Part shown: piece by piece, positions 43,011 to 52,527 of the stretch
How the letters are laid out: every line of letters starts with the position of its first letter
How positions within the stretch are numbered: position 1 is the stretch's first letter
DNA from: Gammaproteobacteria bacterium
GTDB lineage: Bacteria; Pseudomonadota; Gammaproteobacteria; SZUA-229
Length of the DNA stretch: 64,000 nucleotides
Direction: 5' to 3'
Assembly: GCA_029881795.1 (NCBI GenBank)
Contig: JAOULX010000008.1
Span: forward strand, 62,001 to 126,000
Made by a program: the position numbers and the translations under genes
Notes under the pieces: model-generated
Seen by the model: only the letters and a program-made list of their open reading frames with translations
The model's database searches: none
Told to the model about the DNA's origin: nothing

Positions 43011-44330
43011 ATGCATTCTGAAAAAACCTTTATCGGGATTGATCTTGGCACCTCGGGATGCAGAGCCTGCCTGATTGATTGCAATGAAAAACTTTTAAAA
43101 GAAGTTCGAGCCGATTTTCCAGAACCGTTGATTCACGGTGCCGAAGTCGAGCAAGATGCCGACCTCTGGTGGCCAGTGGTCAGCCAGGTATTGCAGCAAC
43201 TGTGTCAGCACCCCGCTGCCAGCACGCTGGCTGCTATCTCGGTTGATGGCACCTCGTCAACGGTAGTACTGACAGACCAGAACTACCGGCCACTGGCACC
43301 GGCACTGATGTATAACGACAGCAGAGCCAGTGCCGAAGCGGAACTGCTTAAATCAATTGCTCCTGAGCAAGCCGGTGCGGTTCATGGGGCCAGCTCCAGC
43401 CTGAGTAAATTACTCTGGCTGATAAAGCAGCACCCGCAACAGCAAGCCGCAACAAAAAAAATACTGCATCAGGCCGATTTCATAAGCGGCCAGCTCAGTG
43501 GTCGCTTTATCAGTGATTACAATAACTGCCTGAAAACCGGTTTTGACCCGCAAACCAAATCCTGGCCATCGTGGCTATGGCAACTGAATATACCCACCAA
43601 TATGCTACCCGAGGTCGTCGCTCCCGGCACGGTTACCGGACAGTTGACGCCAGCCAATCGAAAACACTTCGGCCTAGAACACGAGGTCAGTATCGTCGCC
43701 GGCACCACGGATTCGATTGCCGGCTTTCTGGCAACAGGTGCTACAGAAATCGGTGATGCCGTCAGCTCACTTGGCAGCACACTGGCGATTAAAATTCTTA
43801 GCGAGCATCCTATTAACTCCGCCGAACAAGGTGTTTATAGCCACCGCATTAATGCTGCCTGGCTGGCCGGTGGCGCATCCAATACCGGCGGCACTGTTTT
43901 AAGACAGTTTTTTAATGATGCCGAACTGCAAACACTCAGCGAAGGCCTTTCATTTAAGCAGGCGACCGGACTGGCCTATTACCCATTGCCGAAAACAGGC
44001 GAACGCTTCCCGCATAATGACCCGCATAAGCAGCCCTGTCTGACACCACAACCTGAGGACAAGCAGGTATTTTTACAGGCCATACTGGAAGCTCTTACCG
44101 CTGTTGAAAAACAAAGCTACGATGTACTGAAAGCAAAAGGTGCTCCCGTTATAAAACGACTGTTTACTATAGGCGGCGGCAGTAAAAATAAAAAATGGAT
44201 GCAATATCGCGCCAAACAACTTGACTCAGAAGTCATCATTCCCGACCATACAGAAGCCTGTTATGGCAGCGCACTGCTGGCAAAACAGGGTTATTTAGCA
44301 GACACCGACACATCCGATCCCAAAGGGTAA
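43011..44330 (+). CDS. FGGY family carbohydrate kinase (xylulokinase-like)
   Basis: 439 aa; TFIGIDLGTSGCRACLID, SVDGTSSTVVLTD, VAGTTDSIAGFLATGA, FTIGGGSKNKKWMQYRA. Confidence 0.87.
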   Translation: MHSEKTFIGIDLGTSGCRACLIDCNEKLLKEVRADFPEPLIHGAEVEQDADLWWPVVSQVLQQLCQHPAASTLAAISVDGTSSTVVLTDQNYRPLAPALMYNDSRASAEAELLKSIAPEQAGAVHGASSSLSKLLWLIKQHPQQQAATKKILHQADFISGQLSGRFISDYNNCLKTGFDPQTKSWPSWLWQLNIPTNMLPEVVAPGTVTGQLTPANRKHFGLEHEVSIVAGTTDSIAGFLATGATEIGDAVSSLGSTLAIKILSEHPINSAEQGVYSHRINAAWLAGGASNTGGTVLRQFFNDAELQTLSEGLSFKQATGLAYYPLPKTGERFPHNDPHKQPCLTPQPEDKQVFLQAILEALTAVEKQSYDVLKAKGAPVIKRLFTIGGGSKNKKWMQYRAKQLDSEVIIPDHTEACYGSALLAKQGYLADTDTSDPKG

Positions 44331-44339
44331 CTCAGCACC

Positions 44340-45062
44340 ATGATCAACACATTCAGCAACCATTTTTTCAGCGTCTTCAAATCGATCACTATATTATTTA
44401 AACCTGAATTACGACGTTACGTTGTTTTACCGCTGCTCATTAACGTCAGTTTATTTTCTTTTACCCTCTATTATATCTTTAGCGGATTCAGCAACTGGAT
44501 GGACAGTCTGTTACCCGCCTGGCTCGACTGGCTTAACTGGATTATCCTGCCATTATTTTCGCTGACTATTCTGATCAGCGTTTTTTACAGCTTTACCATT
44601 ATCGGCAACATCATTGCTGCACCGTTCAACAGTTTATTATCTGAAAAATACCAACAGTTATTAACAGGCCATATCGAAACAGATGATGACGAAAGCATAA
44701 TACAGCTGCTCAGCAGAACACTCAGCGCAGAGCTAAAAAAACTCAGTTACATTATCTTATGGCTGATCCCACTGCTTATTATCACTGTCATTCCATTCAT
44801 TAATTTGATCTCACCATTTTTATGGATAGTGTTTGCAATCTGGATGCTATCACTTGAGTATCTGGACTACCCGATGGCAAATCACAACCTGCGCTTTCCA
44901 CAGGTCAGACAGACGGCACACCAGCAAAAAAGCATGACCCTGGGCTTAGGCAGCGGACTTTTTATCCTCACCAGTATTCCGCTGCTTAATTTTATCGCGA
45001 TTCCAGCCGGTGTTATTGCAGCAACAAAAGCCTATAGCGACATTACCGGCAAAAAAGACTAA
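44340..45062 (+). CDS. CysZ-like (EI24 family) membrane protein
   Basis: 240 aa; several TMs, VLPLLINVSLF...PFNSLLSEKYQ...LEYLDYPMANHNLRF. Confidence 0.78.
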   Translation: MINTFSNHFFSVFKSITILFKPELRRYVVLPLLINVSLFSFTLYYIFSGFSNWMDSLLPAWLDWLNWIILPLFSLTILISVFYSFTIIGNIIAAPFNSLLSEKYQQLLTGHIETDDDESIIQLLSRTLSAELKKLSYIILWLIPLLIITVIPFINLISPFLWIVFAIWMLSLEYLDYPMANHNLRFPQVRQTAHQQKSMTLGLGSGLFILTSIPLLNFIAIPAGVIAATKAYSDITGKKD

Positions 45063-45075
45063 AGAGACACCGTAT

Positions 45076-45285
45076 ATGGAAAACAGAATAACTGACCTCG
45101 AAATCAAACTGATGCACGCAGAATCAACTATTGAGAGTCTCAACAGCACTGCATTTGCACAACAAAAACAAATCGATGATTTAGTTCGCCGTGTCGAATT
45201 AATGCAGGATTATATTAAAAGCATGGGAAAACAAATGAGCCAGATAGCGGATGTAGGTGAAGAAGCACCACCTCCGCATTATTGA
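45076..45285 (+). CDS. slyX: SlyX family protein
   Basis: From ATG at 45076: MENRITDLEIKLMHAESTIESLNSTAFAQQKQIDDLVRRVELMQDYIKSM...EEAPPPHY. Confidence 0.9.
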   Translation: MENRITDLEIKLMHAESTIESLNSTAFAQQKQIDDLVRRVELMQDYIKSMGKQMSQIADVGEEAPPPHY

Positions 45286-45525
45286 TGAATTGCCCTGGTA
45301 TTATGAACACCTGATAAAATTTTATACAACAGCAGCAATACTAATCTAGAAACAGAGCCGGTGATTGATTAGAACTGAAAAAACAGGCTTGATTTCGACC
45401 CGTATTCTCACGCAGCATTAGCAACAACTAATACACAATACAGTTATCTAATTTTTACTGATGACTCAGTATATTTCCTGTGGTATATTTTTTGACACAA
45501 AATTATTTAACAAGGAACGCAGTAT

Positions 45526-45879
45526 ATGAATTTTCTTAAAAAAGTACTTTTCATCTTAATATTCTCAGGCAGTATGATGCTATTAAATGGTTGTTCCGAT
45601 CCGGTATCAACTACCTCGTGCGATGGAAGCCTTTCCTGCCCTAATTACTCAACCAATATCAACACATGCTGCAGTAACAACTCATGCTGGTATGAAGCCA
45701 ATGGCAACACCTTTACTTGCAACAGTCAGTATGATTGCTACTCAGCAGCACAAGGTGTGACCAGTTATTGCAACGCAGCAGACACCGATGGCCTTGCAAC
45801 TGACTTGTCGCTTGAAAAAGCCAAGAACGTTAAATTGAATATGGACTTGGATGCCGTCTACAAATCTATTTTAGAATAA
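45526..45879 (+). CDS. Small cysteine-rich lipoprotein, unknown function
   Basis: 117 aa; lipobox LLNGC, then eight more Cys in about 60 residues. RBS AAGGA upstream, terminator downstream. Confidence 0.65.
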   Translation: MNFLKKVLFILIFSGSMMLLNGCSDPVSTTSCDGSLSCPNYSTNINTCCSNNSCWYEANGNTFTCNSQYDCYSAAQGVTSYCNAADTDGLATDLSLEKAKNVKLNMDLDAVYKSILE

Positions 45880-45913
45880 GACTATTTGATAGTTTTATTT
45901 AAATATAGCTAAT

Positions 45914-45955
45914 ATTAAAAAGCCAGCCTGTATAACACGCTGGCTTTTTTTATAT
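45914..45955 (+). terminator. Rho-independent terminator downstream of the Cys-rich lipoprotein
   Basis: aaaaagccagcctgtataacacgctggcttttttat: 7-8 bp stem plus T-tract. Confidence 0.8.
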
Positions 45956-46214
45956 TTTAAAAAATAAACCCAGTCAACCATTACTCAGTCACTTTCCAAT
46001 AGCATCTTATCACTGAAGACAAAACCTCAGGCAACACCCAGAAACGCTAGTCCTGCCATATTGAAATAATTTATTCCACCTGCTGTATTGATCAAGTACC
46101 TATACGCCGCTCGTATCAGAGACACAGATAAGCGCTATTAACACTTGAAATAAAAGGGCTATCGATTTAGTCTTTCTGGATAATAAAAAACCACCTGTTC
46201 AGAGAGGAACTTTA

Positions 46215-47000
46215 ATGACAAACAGCGCACCTGAATCCATGCCTGAACCATCAGAACTTCCATTTGTCGCACCCTGCCGCCAACTCACGATGAACGCGCC
46301 CTTACGCTGGCTCAAGCTGGGCTGGCAGGATATTAAGACCGCCCCTCAACCAAGCCTGACCTATGGTACGCTAATGCTGATATTCAGTTATCTGGTCGGT
46401 TTTATCGCCTGGGAGTTTGGCAGCTTTTATATGCTGATGAGTCTTGTTTCAGGTTTTATTTTTCTCGGTCCTATTTTAGCTATAGGCCTTTACTCTATCA
46501 GCTGCCAGATTCAGATCGGACTAAAACCAATTCTTGGTTATTGTATCCGTGAAGGTAAACGGCATTTAAGCAATGAGGCCTTTTTTGCTATTTTATTATT
46601 GATTGTTTTACTGGTATGGGCCAGAGCAACCTCAATTGTGCACGTTTTTTTTCCGATGGATTCCGATCCTAACTGGGAAGACCTGATTCTGTTTTTATCA
46701 ATCATCAGTGTTGTCGGCACCATTTTTGCCGGTTTTATTTTCTGTTTCAGTGCTTTTTCGCTGCCAATGATCATGGATCGCAAGGTGGATATGATTACCG
46801 CCGGTATCAGCAGCTTTAACGCAGTCATGAATAATAAACTGGTCATGCTGTTCTGGGCCTTTTTAATTGTCTCAAGTATTGCACTGAGTTTTTTAACCGG
46901 GTTATTAGGCCTTGTGATTTTATTGCCCTTAATCGGTCATGCAACATGGCATGCTTATCAGGAAACTATCGATGCGTCTGCCTGGCCTAAACATGACTGA
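46215..47000 (+). CDS. DUF2189-like integral membrane protein
   Basis: 261 aa; PRxLxxxxPLRWLKLGWQDIKTAPQPSLTYGTLMLIFSYLVG and several TMs. Confidence 0.82.
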   Translation: MTNSAPESMPEPSELPFVAPCRQLTMNAPLRWLKLGWQDIKTAPQPSLTYGTLMLIFSYLVGFIAWEFGSFYMLMSLVSGFIFLGPILAIGLYSISCQIQIGLKPILGYCIREGKRHLSNEAFFAILLLIVLLVWARATSIVHVFFPMDSDPNWEDLILFLSIISVVGTIFAGFIFCFSAFSLPMIMDRKVDMITAGISSFNAVMNNKLVMLFWAFLIVSSIALSFLTGLLGLVILLPLIGHATWHAYQETIDASAWPKHD

Positions 47001-47030
47001 CATTGATAAATATTCATTCATCAGAAGAAC

Positions 47031-48011
47031 TTAAATATAATCAGAGAAATAATCACAGATTCGCTCAGGCAACCAGTAATGAGGCCTGAGCAATGAACCG
47101 CTGACAAAACCAACATGCCCACCGTAACGACTCACTTCCAAAGTGACACCACTGCCTAACTCTGCTTCGCCTGGAATAACATCCGCAGTCATAAACGGAT
47201 CATCTGTCGCCTGTATTGCCAGCGTGGGTTTTGTAATCAGTTTCAGATACTGCCTTGCACTACTTTTTTCATAATAATTTTTCGCCGTTCCAAAGCCGTG
47301 CACCGGTGCCGTGAAGGCCTCATCAAACTGCCAGAATGTTTTTAATTTACGAGCCTTTTGTTTTGGTAAATTAATCAGATTGACTAAATCATGTTGCTGA
47401 TATTTTTTGAGTAAACCACTGACCAGACGCTTCATTAAATGCTTTTGATATATTTTAGAAAAGCCCTGATCAATTCTGTCCGCACATTTATCCAGCTCTA
47501 TCGGCGCGCACACTGAAACCGCGGCTTTTAGTGGTGACTGATCAGCATATTCTGCCTGCAATTTAAGCAACATATTCCCACCCAGCGAATAACCAATCGC
47601 CAGTAATGGCACAGTCGGAAACTGTTTCTGCAAGTATTCGAGCAGGAATTTTGCATCTGCCGTATCACCGCTGTGATAGGCACGTGGTAGATTATTTGCA
47701 CGTCCGGAGCAGCCGCGAAAATGCATCAGCACAGCATTTATATTGCGTTTTTCCAGTGCTTGCATAATGTGCTGTGCATAGGGTGAATTGATCGAACCTT
47801 CCAGACCATGAAAAACAACCGCCAATGGTCGTTTATCATGAGTGTCAGGCGGCTGATTCCAGCACAGGTCTACAAAGTCTGAGTCAGACAATGTCAGCTT
47901 TTGCCAGAAATAGTGTTTGGTGTTTTTTTTCTGCAGCAGTGTCGGTAAAAGTGTCTGCAGGTGACAGTGAGTTAAACCGCGAGCCGGTTTGAAGGCGCTT
48001 TCTATAATCAA
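47031..48011 (-). CDS. YheT-like alpha/beta hydrolase
   Basis: 326 aa; HCHLQTLLPTLL, VVFHGLEGSINSPYAQHIMQAL, MHFRGCSGRANNLPRAYHSGDT, AIGYSLGGNMLLK, GGHVGF. Confidence 0.9.
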   Translation of the reverse strand: MIIESAFKPARGLTHCHLQTLLPTLLQKKNTKHYFWQKLTLSDSDFVDLCWNQPPDTHDKRPLAVVFHGLEGSINSPYAQHIMQALEKRNINAVLMHFRGCSGRANNLPRAYHSGDTADAKFLLEYLQKQFPTVPLLAIGYSLGGNMLLKLQAEYADQSPLKAAVSVCAPIELDKCADRIDQGFSKIYQKHLMKRLVSGLLKKYQQHDLVNLINLPKQKARKLKTFWQFDEAFTAPVHGFGTAKNYYEKSSARQYLKLITKPTLAIQATDDPFMTADVIPGEAELGSGVTLEVSRYGGHVGFVSGSLLRPHYWLPERICDYFSDYI

Positions 48012-48033
48012 GTAACTACCTTATCCTCTGGTA

Positions 48034-48234
48034 TCAGCTTTCATCCTGCTTGTCATAGACTGACATAATGGCTTTAAGTTCTGTCAGCACAAACTGTTTT
48101 TGTTCTTCTTGCAGATATACTAATTCAGAAATAGTTTGTTTATTTTCAAGCTGAACGATCACTTTCCTTACCGCAGTACAACCCTGCGCGCAGATAAACT
48201 CAATACATTCATTACTTGTTTTTAATTCAGGCAT
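48034..48234 (-). CDS. Small hypothetical protein (66 aa)
   Basis: MPELKTSNECIEFICAQGCTAVRKVIVQLENKQ...VLTELKAIMSVYDKQDES; co-oriented and 22 bp upstream of the YheT-like gene. Confidence 0.55.
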   Translation of the reverse strand: MPELKTSNECIEFICAQGCTAVRKVIVQLENKQTISELVYLQEEQKQFVLTELKAIMSVYDKQDES

Positions 48235-48270
48235 AATCAGTTCAGTATTGTATCAGGATTATATGGTCCA

Positions 48271-49212
48271 TTATTGTCCAAACCAGAAGGCTAAATCCTT
48301 TTCAAGAAATTCATCATACGGTATATAGTGAGAGCCATCGCAGGAAAATGTTAAGCCCACCATGCCATTAAATATATTTAAGGAACCTGAACGCAGGTAG
48401 ATATTCTCATCGGCATATCGAAGCGCTTTCATGGTAGTAAAAATTGCTTCGATTTTATCTTCCGGCACGATTGCATCAGCAGGGTATGCATGAACAGGAT
48501 ATGCAAAACAAATATCCGGATCCAGCAATGTCTTGTAATCCAGCAAACGATAGCGGTACGGATCATTAACCAGCCAGATGGTAGCCCGGCTCGATGAGAA
48601 ATGTATTTTACCATGAAATATACCGTGCTCAGTAATCAACTCCCGCATTAATGAAAAAATATCATCAATATTCTTGTCCAGCACACTGTCAGCACGGGTT
48701 TGAGAGAACAGACTGCGTCTTATCGCAGGATCACCTTTAATTTGTTGCCAGGTAGTTGGTTCCTGATAGAGCTCACGGGTCAGGGGTAAATTCCGCAAAT
48801 CGAAGTCAGCGCCAATAAAGCCTAATGTTTTATCCTTAAAACTGACTTTTTGTATCGCGGTAATCGACGGTCTTCTGGCTCCCAGACTGATATAGGATTC
48901 GGACAAAATACAACCATAAGCCGGTACTACAGCAGACAGATAAGGACGACTGGAACGGTCACGACCGTAATGCTCAGTGAGAACACCTTCATGACTGGCG
49001 TTATCACAAATTTGCAGGCCATTGGTGTCCAGCGCATACAAATACTTACAATAAGGCAGCTCATTAATCATTGTCATTAACAACTGATTCATCAGTTGCC
49101 TGTCAGGCCAGACCGCTGCACATTCCTGAGCCAGCTCATCCAATGGTGTACTGATCATACCGACCAGGGCGTCACGCTGACGATCAATTTGTCGCTGGAG
49201 ATCACTATTCAT
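48271..49212 (-). CDS. Stand-alone Cache/PDC sensor-domain protein
   Basis: 314 aa from MNSDLQRQIDRQ; YLYALDTNGLQICDN...YGRDRSSRPYLSAVVPAYGCILSESYISLGARRPSITAIQKV. No output domain. Confidence 0.7.
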   Translation of the reverse strand: MNSDLQRQIDRQRDALVGMISTPLDELAQECAAVWPDRQLMNQLLMTMINELPYCKYLYALDTNGLQICDNASHEGVLTEHYGRDRSSRPYLSAVVPAYGCILSESYISLGARRPSITAIQKVSFKDKTLGFIGADFDLRNLPLTRELYQEPTTWQQIKGDPAIRRSLFSQTRADSVLDKNIDDIFSLMRELITEHGIFHGKIHFSSSRATIWLVNDPYRYRLLDYKTLLDPDICFAYPVHAYPADAIVPEDKIEAIFTTMKALRYADENIYLRSGSLNIFNGMVGLTFSCDGSHYIPYDEFLEKDLAFWFGQ

Positions 49213-49274
49213 GCGGCTAATATAGACCAATAACTAGAACATTAGTATCCTTTAATGAATAAATAGATGAACTC

Positions 49275-51266
49275 TCAGCCAGTATTTTTCTGAAAACCTT
49301 TAATTAAAAACCTACCTGGATGCAGTCTGCAAAGTATTTCCGCTTCGACTGGCAGAGCAGTGTTTGTCATTAGCGCCAGAATGATGTCGGCCGCCAGAAA
49401 ACAACTGGTCAGGCCACGCGAACCATGACCGGCATTGATGAACAATCCATCATGATAAGTCGCCATCGGATATGACGAAGCTCTCCGGCCTCTGGCAAGA
49501 TCGGCATAATGTTGTTGATAAAAAGCCTGATCCACAACGGCTCCGATCACTGGCAGGCGATCAGTTGTCATTGCCCGGACTGATGCACGACCCTTGACCG
49601 GCAGCTCGGTACCCAGTTCTGACTGATGCGTTGGTGCCAGCGCGCGGCTAAATTGTTGCCAGTTAAAGCCATGATCCCGCTCAGTAAGCGAACTGGCGGT
49701 TTCACCTCGGTTAAAGCTGGCACCAATCAGCAACTGTTGCTGATCCAACGGAATCGCATATCCACGATCACATATCACGGTTTTAAGTTTTCCAGCCAGT
49801 TCAGTATTTTTCAGATAGCTGATCTGCCCCCTGACCGGCTGCAAATTAACCGCAGCGGTTTGCTGGAAGCGATTTGCCGTTTCCGCATTACAAATAACCA
49901 CGCTTTGTGTATAAAAATCTCCGTTACTGCTTAACACTTTCCAGCCACGATTATCCGATTCAAGCGCTGTCACCGTAGTATCAAAGACAAAATCAATCTG
50001 ATTTTTAAAACGCTCATAGATACCCGTACAAAGTTTTTTTGGACTGATATAACCGCCTTGCTGCAACCATACGGCAGCTTTGCTGGTTGCTAAACCAGCC
50101 AGCTTTTTAACCGCATCTGGCGTCAGCGGTTTAAGCGACGACGATGGCCAGTGATTTGAAAATAATTCAGCCTCATCGTCTAACTGTAAAACGCCAGATG
50201 CCTGCCAGCCGCAATCCAAGCCCTGACTTTCTAACTGCGATATTTTTCTGAGTGCTAGAAAAAATGCCTGCCAGTAAAATCGGGCTTCTAGCGTTTGCTG
50301 TTTATCCAGTCGCGGCATCAGCACTCCTGCCGGATTACCCGATGCGCCGGCAGCCACTGAATCAGCCTGCTCTATCAGTGTCACCTGCCAGCCATTTTCA
50401 GATAAAGCCGCTGCGGTGGTCAAGCCTGCAACACCAGCACCGATAACCAAAACCTGCTTGTTTTTTTCATCGAAATCTGGATAACGGTACCAGGGCAACA
50501 GCAGGTTATCAGCTGTAGAGGACTGCAACCTGCCACTTAGCATATGACGTTTATTGCCATACGCATCGATTTTTTTCATCTCAAAGCCGGCATCTTGCAG
50601 GCCTCTGCGCACATCACCGACAGCGGTAAACGTACTTAAGGTAGCGCCAGGTTTCAACAGACGTGTCAGCTGTTTAAACAGCGCCGGACTCCACATGGAT
50701 TTATTTTTTGAGGGCGCAAATCCATCCAGATAACAGGCATCGGCTTTTGCCATCAGTGTTGATAATTGCTCGCAGGCATCACCGAGCAACAACAACAATT
50801 TAATACGGCCACTATATAAAGAGATTGAATGCAGGCCACTGAGCATAGGCGGGTATTGATTAACCAGTGCCTGAATAAAAGGCTTAAACTGCGGCCAGTT
50901 GGCTTGTTGCCGGGAAAAATCATCTTCTGAAAGCGGGTGTTTTTCAACCGATATATACGTCAGAACAGCATCATCGGCAGCTGTTTTTAACCACAGATCG
51001 ATACTGCAGAAAAAATTCAGCCCAGTGCCAAAACCCGTTTCAAGAATGCAAAACTGACTTTTTCCCTGCCAGGCATGTGGCAGATTATTTTGCTTTAAAA
51101 ACACATATTCGGTTTCAGCTATGCCATCGTCACTAGAAAAATAGATATCATCATATTGCCGGCTTACCGGTGTTTTATCCTGCCAGTCAATCAGCGCCGG
51201 GCTGACCGCTTTAAGCCGGTTTTTGTGTGCATCAGTCATGAATGCAATTATACTATCAGTATCCAT
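49275..51266 (-). CDS. mnmC: Bifunctional tRNA 5-(methylaminomethyl)-2-thiouridine biosynthesis protein MnmC (start uncertain; 51239 also possible)
   Basis: TPVSRQYDDIYFSSDDG, ETGFGTGLNFFCSIDLW, YLDGFAPSKNKSMWSPALF, FAD domain VLVIGAGVAGLTTAAALSENGWQVTLIE. Confidence 0.93.
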   Translation of the reverse strand: MDTDSIIAFMTDAHKNRLKAVSPALIDWQDKTPVSRQYDDIYFSSDDGIAETEYVFLKQNNLPHAWQGKSQFCILETGFGTGLNFFCSIDLWLKTAADDAVLTYISVEKHPLSEDDFSRQQANWPQFKPFIQALVNQYPPMLSGLHSISLYSGRIKLLLLLGDACEQLSTLMAKADACYLDGFAPSKNKSMWSPALFKQLTRLLKPGATLSTFTAVGDVRRGLQDAGFEMKKIDAYGNKRHMLSGRLQSSTADNLLLPWYRYPDFDEKNKQVLVIGAGVAGLTTAAALSENGWQVTLIEQADSVAAGASGNPAGVLMPRLDKQQTLEARFYWQAFFLALRKISQLESQGLDCGWQASGVLQLDDEAELFSNHWPSSSLKPLTPDAVKKLAGLATSKAAVWLQQGGYISPKKLCTGIYERFKNQIDFVFDTTVTALESDNRGWKVLSSNGDFYTQSVVICNAETANRFQQTAAVNLQPVRGQISYLKNTELAGKLKTVICDRGYAIPLDQQQLLIGASFNRGETASSLTERDHGFNWQQFSRALAPTHQSELGTELPVKGRASVRAMTTDRLPVIGAVVDQAFYQQHYADLARGRRASSYPMATYHDGLFINAGHGSRGLTSCFLAADIILALMTNTALPVEAEILCRLHPGRFLIKGFQKNTG

Positions 51267-51293
51267 CTCATGTGCTTGTTCAGGAGTTTTGAT

Positions 51294-51548
51294 ATGAAAA
51301 TTAGTGACATGAAAAATATGCAACCTGAATATACCGAAATGCTGGCCCGCACAGGCATTCATACAAAAGATGATCTTGAACAAAAAGGTGCCGTAGATAC
51401 CTATCTGCTGTTAAATAAGCAAGGCCAGATCGCTGACCTGAAGATGCTGTACGCACTTGAATCTGCCTTACTCGATATCAGTGTCAGCCAGCTGGGCAAC
51501 GATATTAAACAACATCTACAATCTGCCATTAAAGCACCCAAGCTATAA
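51294..51548 (+). CDS. TfoX C-terminal-domain-like protein
   Basis: 84 aa from MKISDMKNMQPEYTEMLARTGIHTKDDLEQKGAVDTYLLL...MLYALESALLDI. Confidence 0.7.
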   Translation: MKISDMKNMQPEYTEMLARTGIHTKDDLEQKGAVDTYLLLNKQGQIADLKMLYALESALLDISVSQLGNDIKQHLQSAIKAPKL

Positions 51549-51599
51549 ACCCGGCGCAGTGAACAGTCGGCCTCTTTTCATCTAAAAATAATCATTACT

Positions 51600-52451
51600 A
51601 TGCCAGCAGAACTCAGACAGGCTTATCGCCATTGTCAAAAAATAGCCCGCAAACACTATGAAAATTTTCCAGTCGCCTCTTTTGTACTGCCTTCAGAAAT
51701 CCGCTCTGCAGTCAGTGTTATTTATGTTTTTGCCAGAACAGCCGATGACCTGGCTGACGAAGGTAATTTAACTGACGATGAACGATTAACACAGCTTACA
51801 CAAATGGAAAGTGCGCTTGAGAATACAATCAAGGGCGCTATTCCGCAGGATTATCTGTACATTGCTTTAGCCGATGTTATGGCACGTTATGAAATACCGG
51901 CACAACTGCTGCTTGACTTGATCTCTGCCTTTAAACAAGATGTCAAAATAAAGCGTTACCAGCATTTCGGCGAACTAATGGACTATTGTCGCCGCTCAGC
52001 CAACCCGGTTGGCCGAATAATGCTGTATTTATTTAATCAGGCTTCAGTTAAAAATCTCGCTTTATCCGATGGTATATGCAGCGCTCTGCAGCTGATTAAT
52101 TTTTATCAGGATCTGTCACAGGACTATGAAGAACTAAAGCGCATCTATATCCCCGAGCAGGATATGCAAACGCATGGCGTCAGCGAAGCGCATTTTGCCG
52201 CCGCCCTTTCCGACGATAAAATGCAACAGCTGATGCAGAGCCAATATGACAAAGCTGACAAGCTGTTACGCGCAGGCAGCTGGCTGGGCAAGCGACTGCA
52301 TGGACGAGCCGGTTTTGAAATCCGCCTGATTATCGCTGCCGGCTTCAAGGTGCTACAAAAGCTTCGGCAGCAGGATAATGTCTTCAGCCGGCCTCGTTTA
52401 AAGATCCACGATTATATCTGGATTTTCTGGAAAGCCCTGCGCAAAAAATAA
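51600..52451 (+). CDS. hpnC: Squalene synthase-like HpnC
   Basis: 283 aa; HYENFPVASFVLPSEIRSAVSVIYVFARTADDLADEG, LMDYCRRSANPVGRIMLYLF. Confidence 0.87.
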   Translation: MPAELRQAYRHCQKIARKHYENFPVASFVLPSEIRSAVSVIYVFARTADDLADEGNLTDDERLTQLTQMESALENTIKGAIPQDYLYIALADVMARYEIPAQLLLDLISAFKQDVKIKRYQHFGELMDYCRRSANPVGRIMLYLFNQASVKNLALSDGICSALQLINFYQDLSQDYEELKRIYIPEQDMQTHGVSEAHFAAALSDDKMQQLMQSQYDKADKLLRAGSWLGKRLHGRAGFEIRLIIAAGFKVLQKLRQQDNVFSRPRLKIHDYIWIFWKALRKK

Positions 52452-52527
52452 ACACCCTATACGTGACACTCGCCTGAGACCGGCTGGCATAGTATCATTC
52501 AGATTAATTCAGCCGCCAAGACAGTCA

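Noticed and set aside
46000-46200. Possible degraded transposase between the Cys-rich lipoprotein and the DUF2189-like gene
   Set aside because: Short stretches look vaguely coding on the minus strand, but frames are broken and I could not identify a family.
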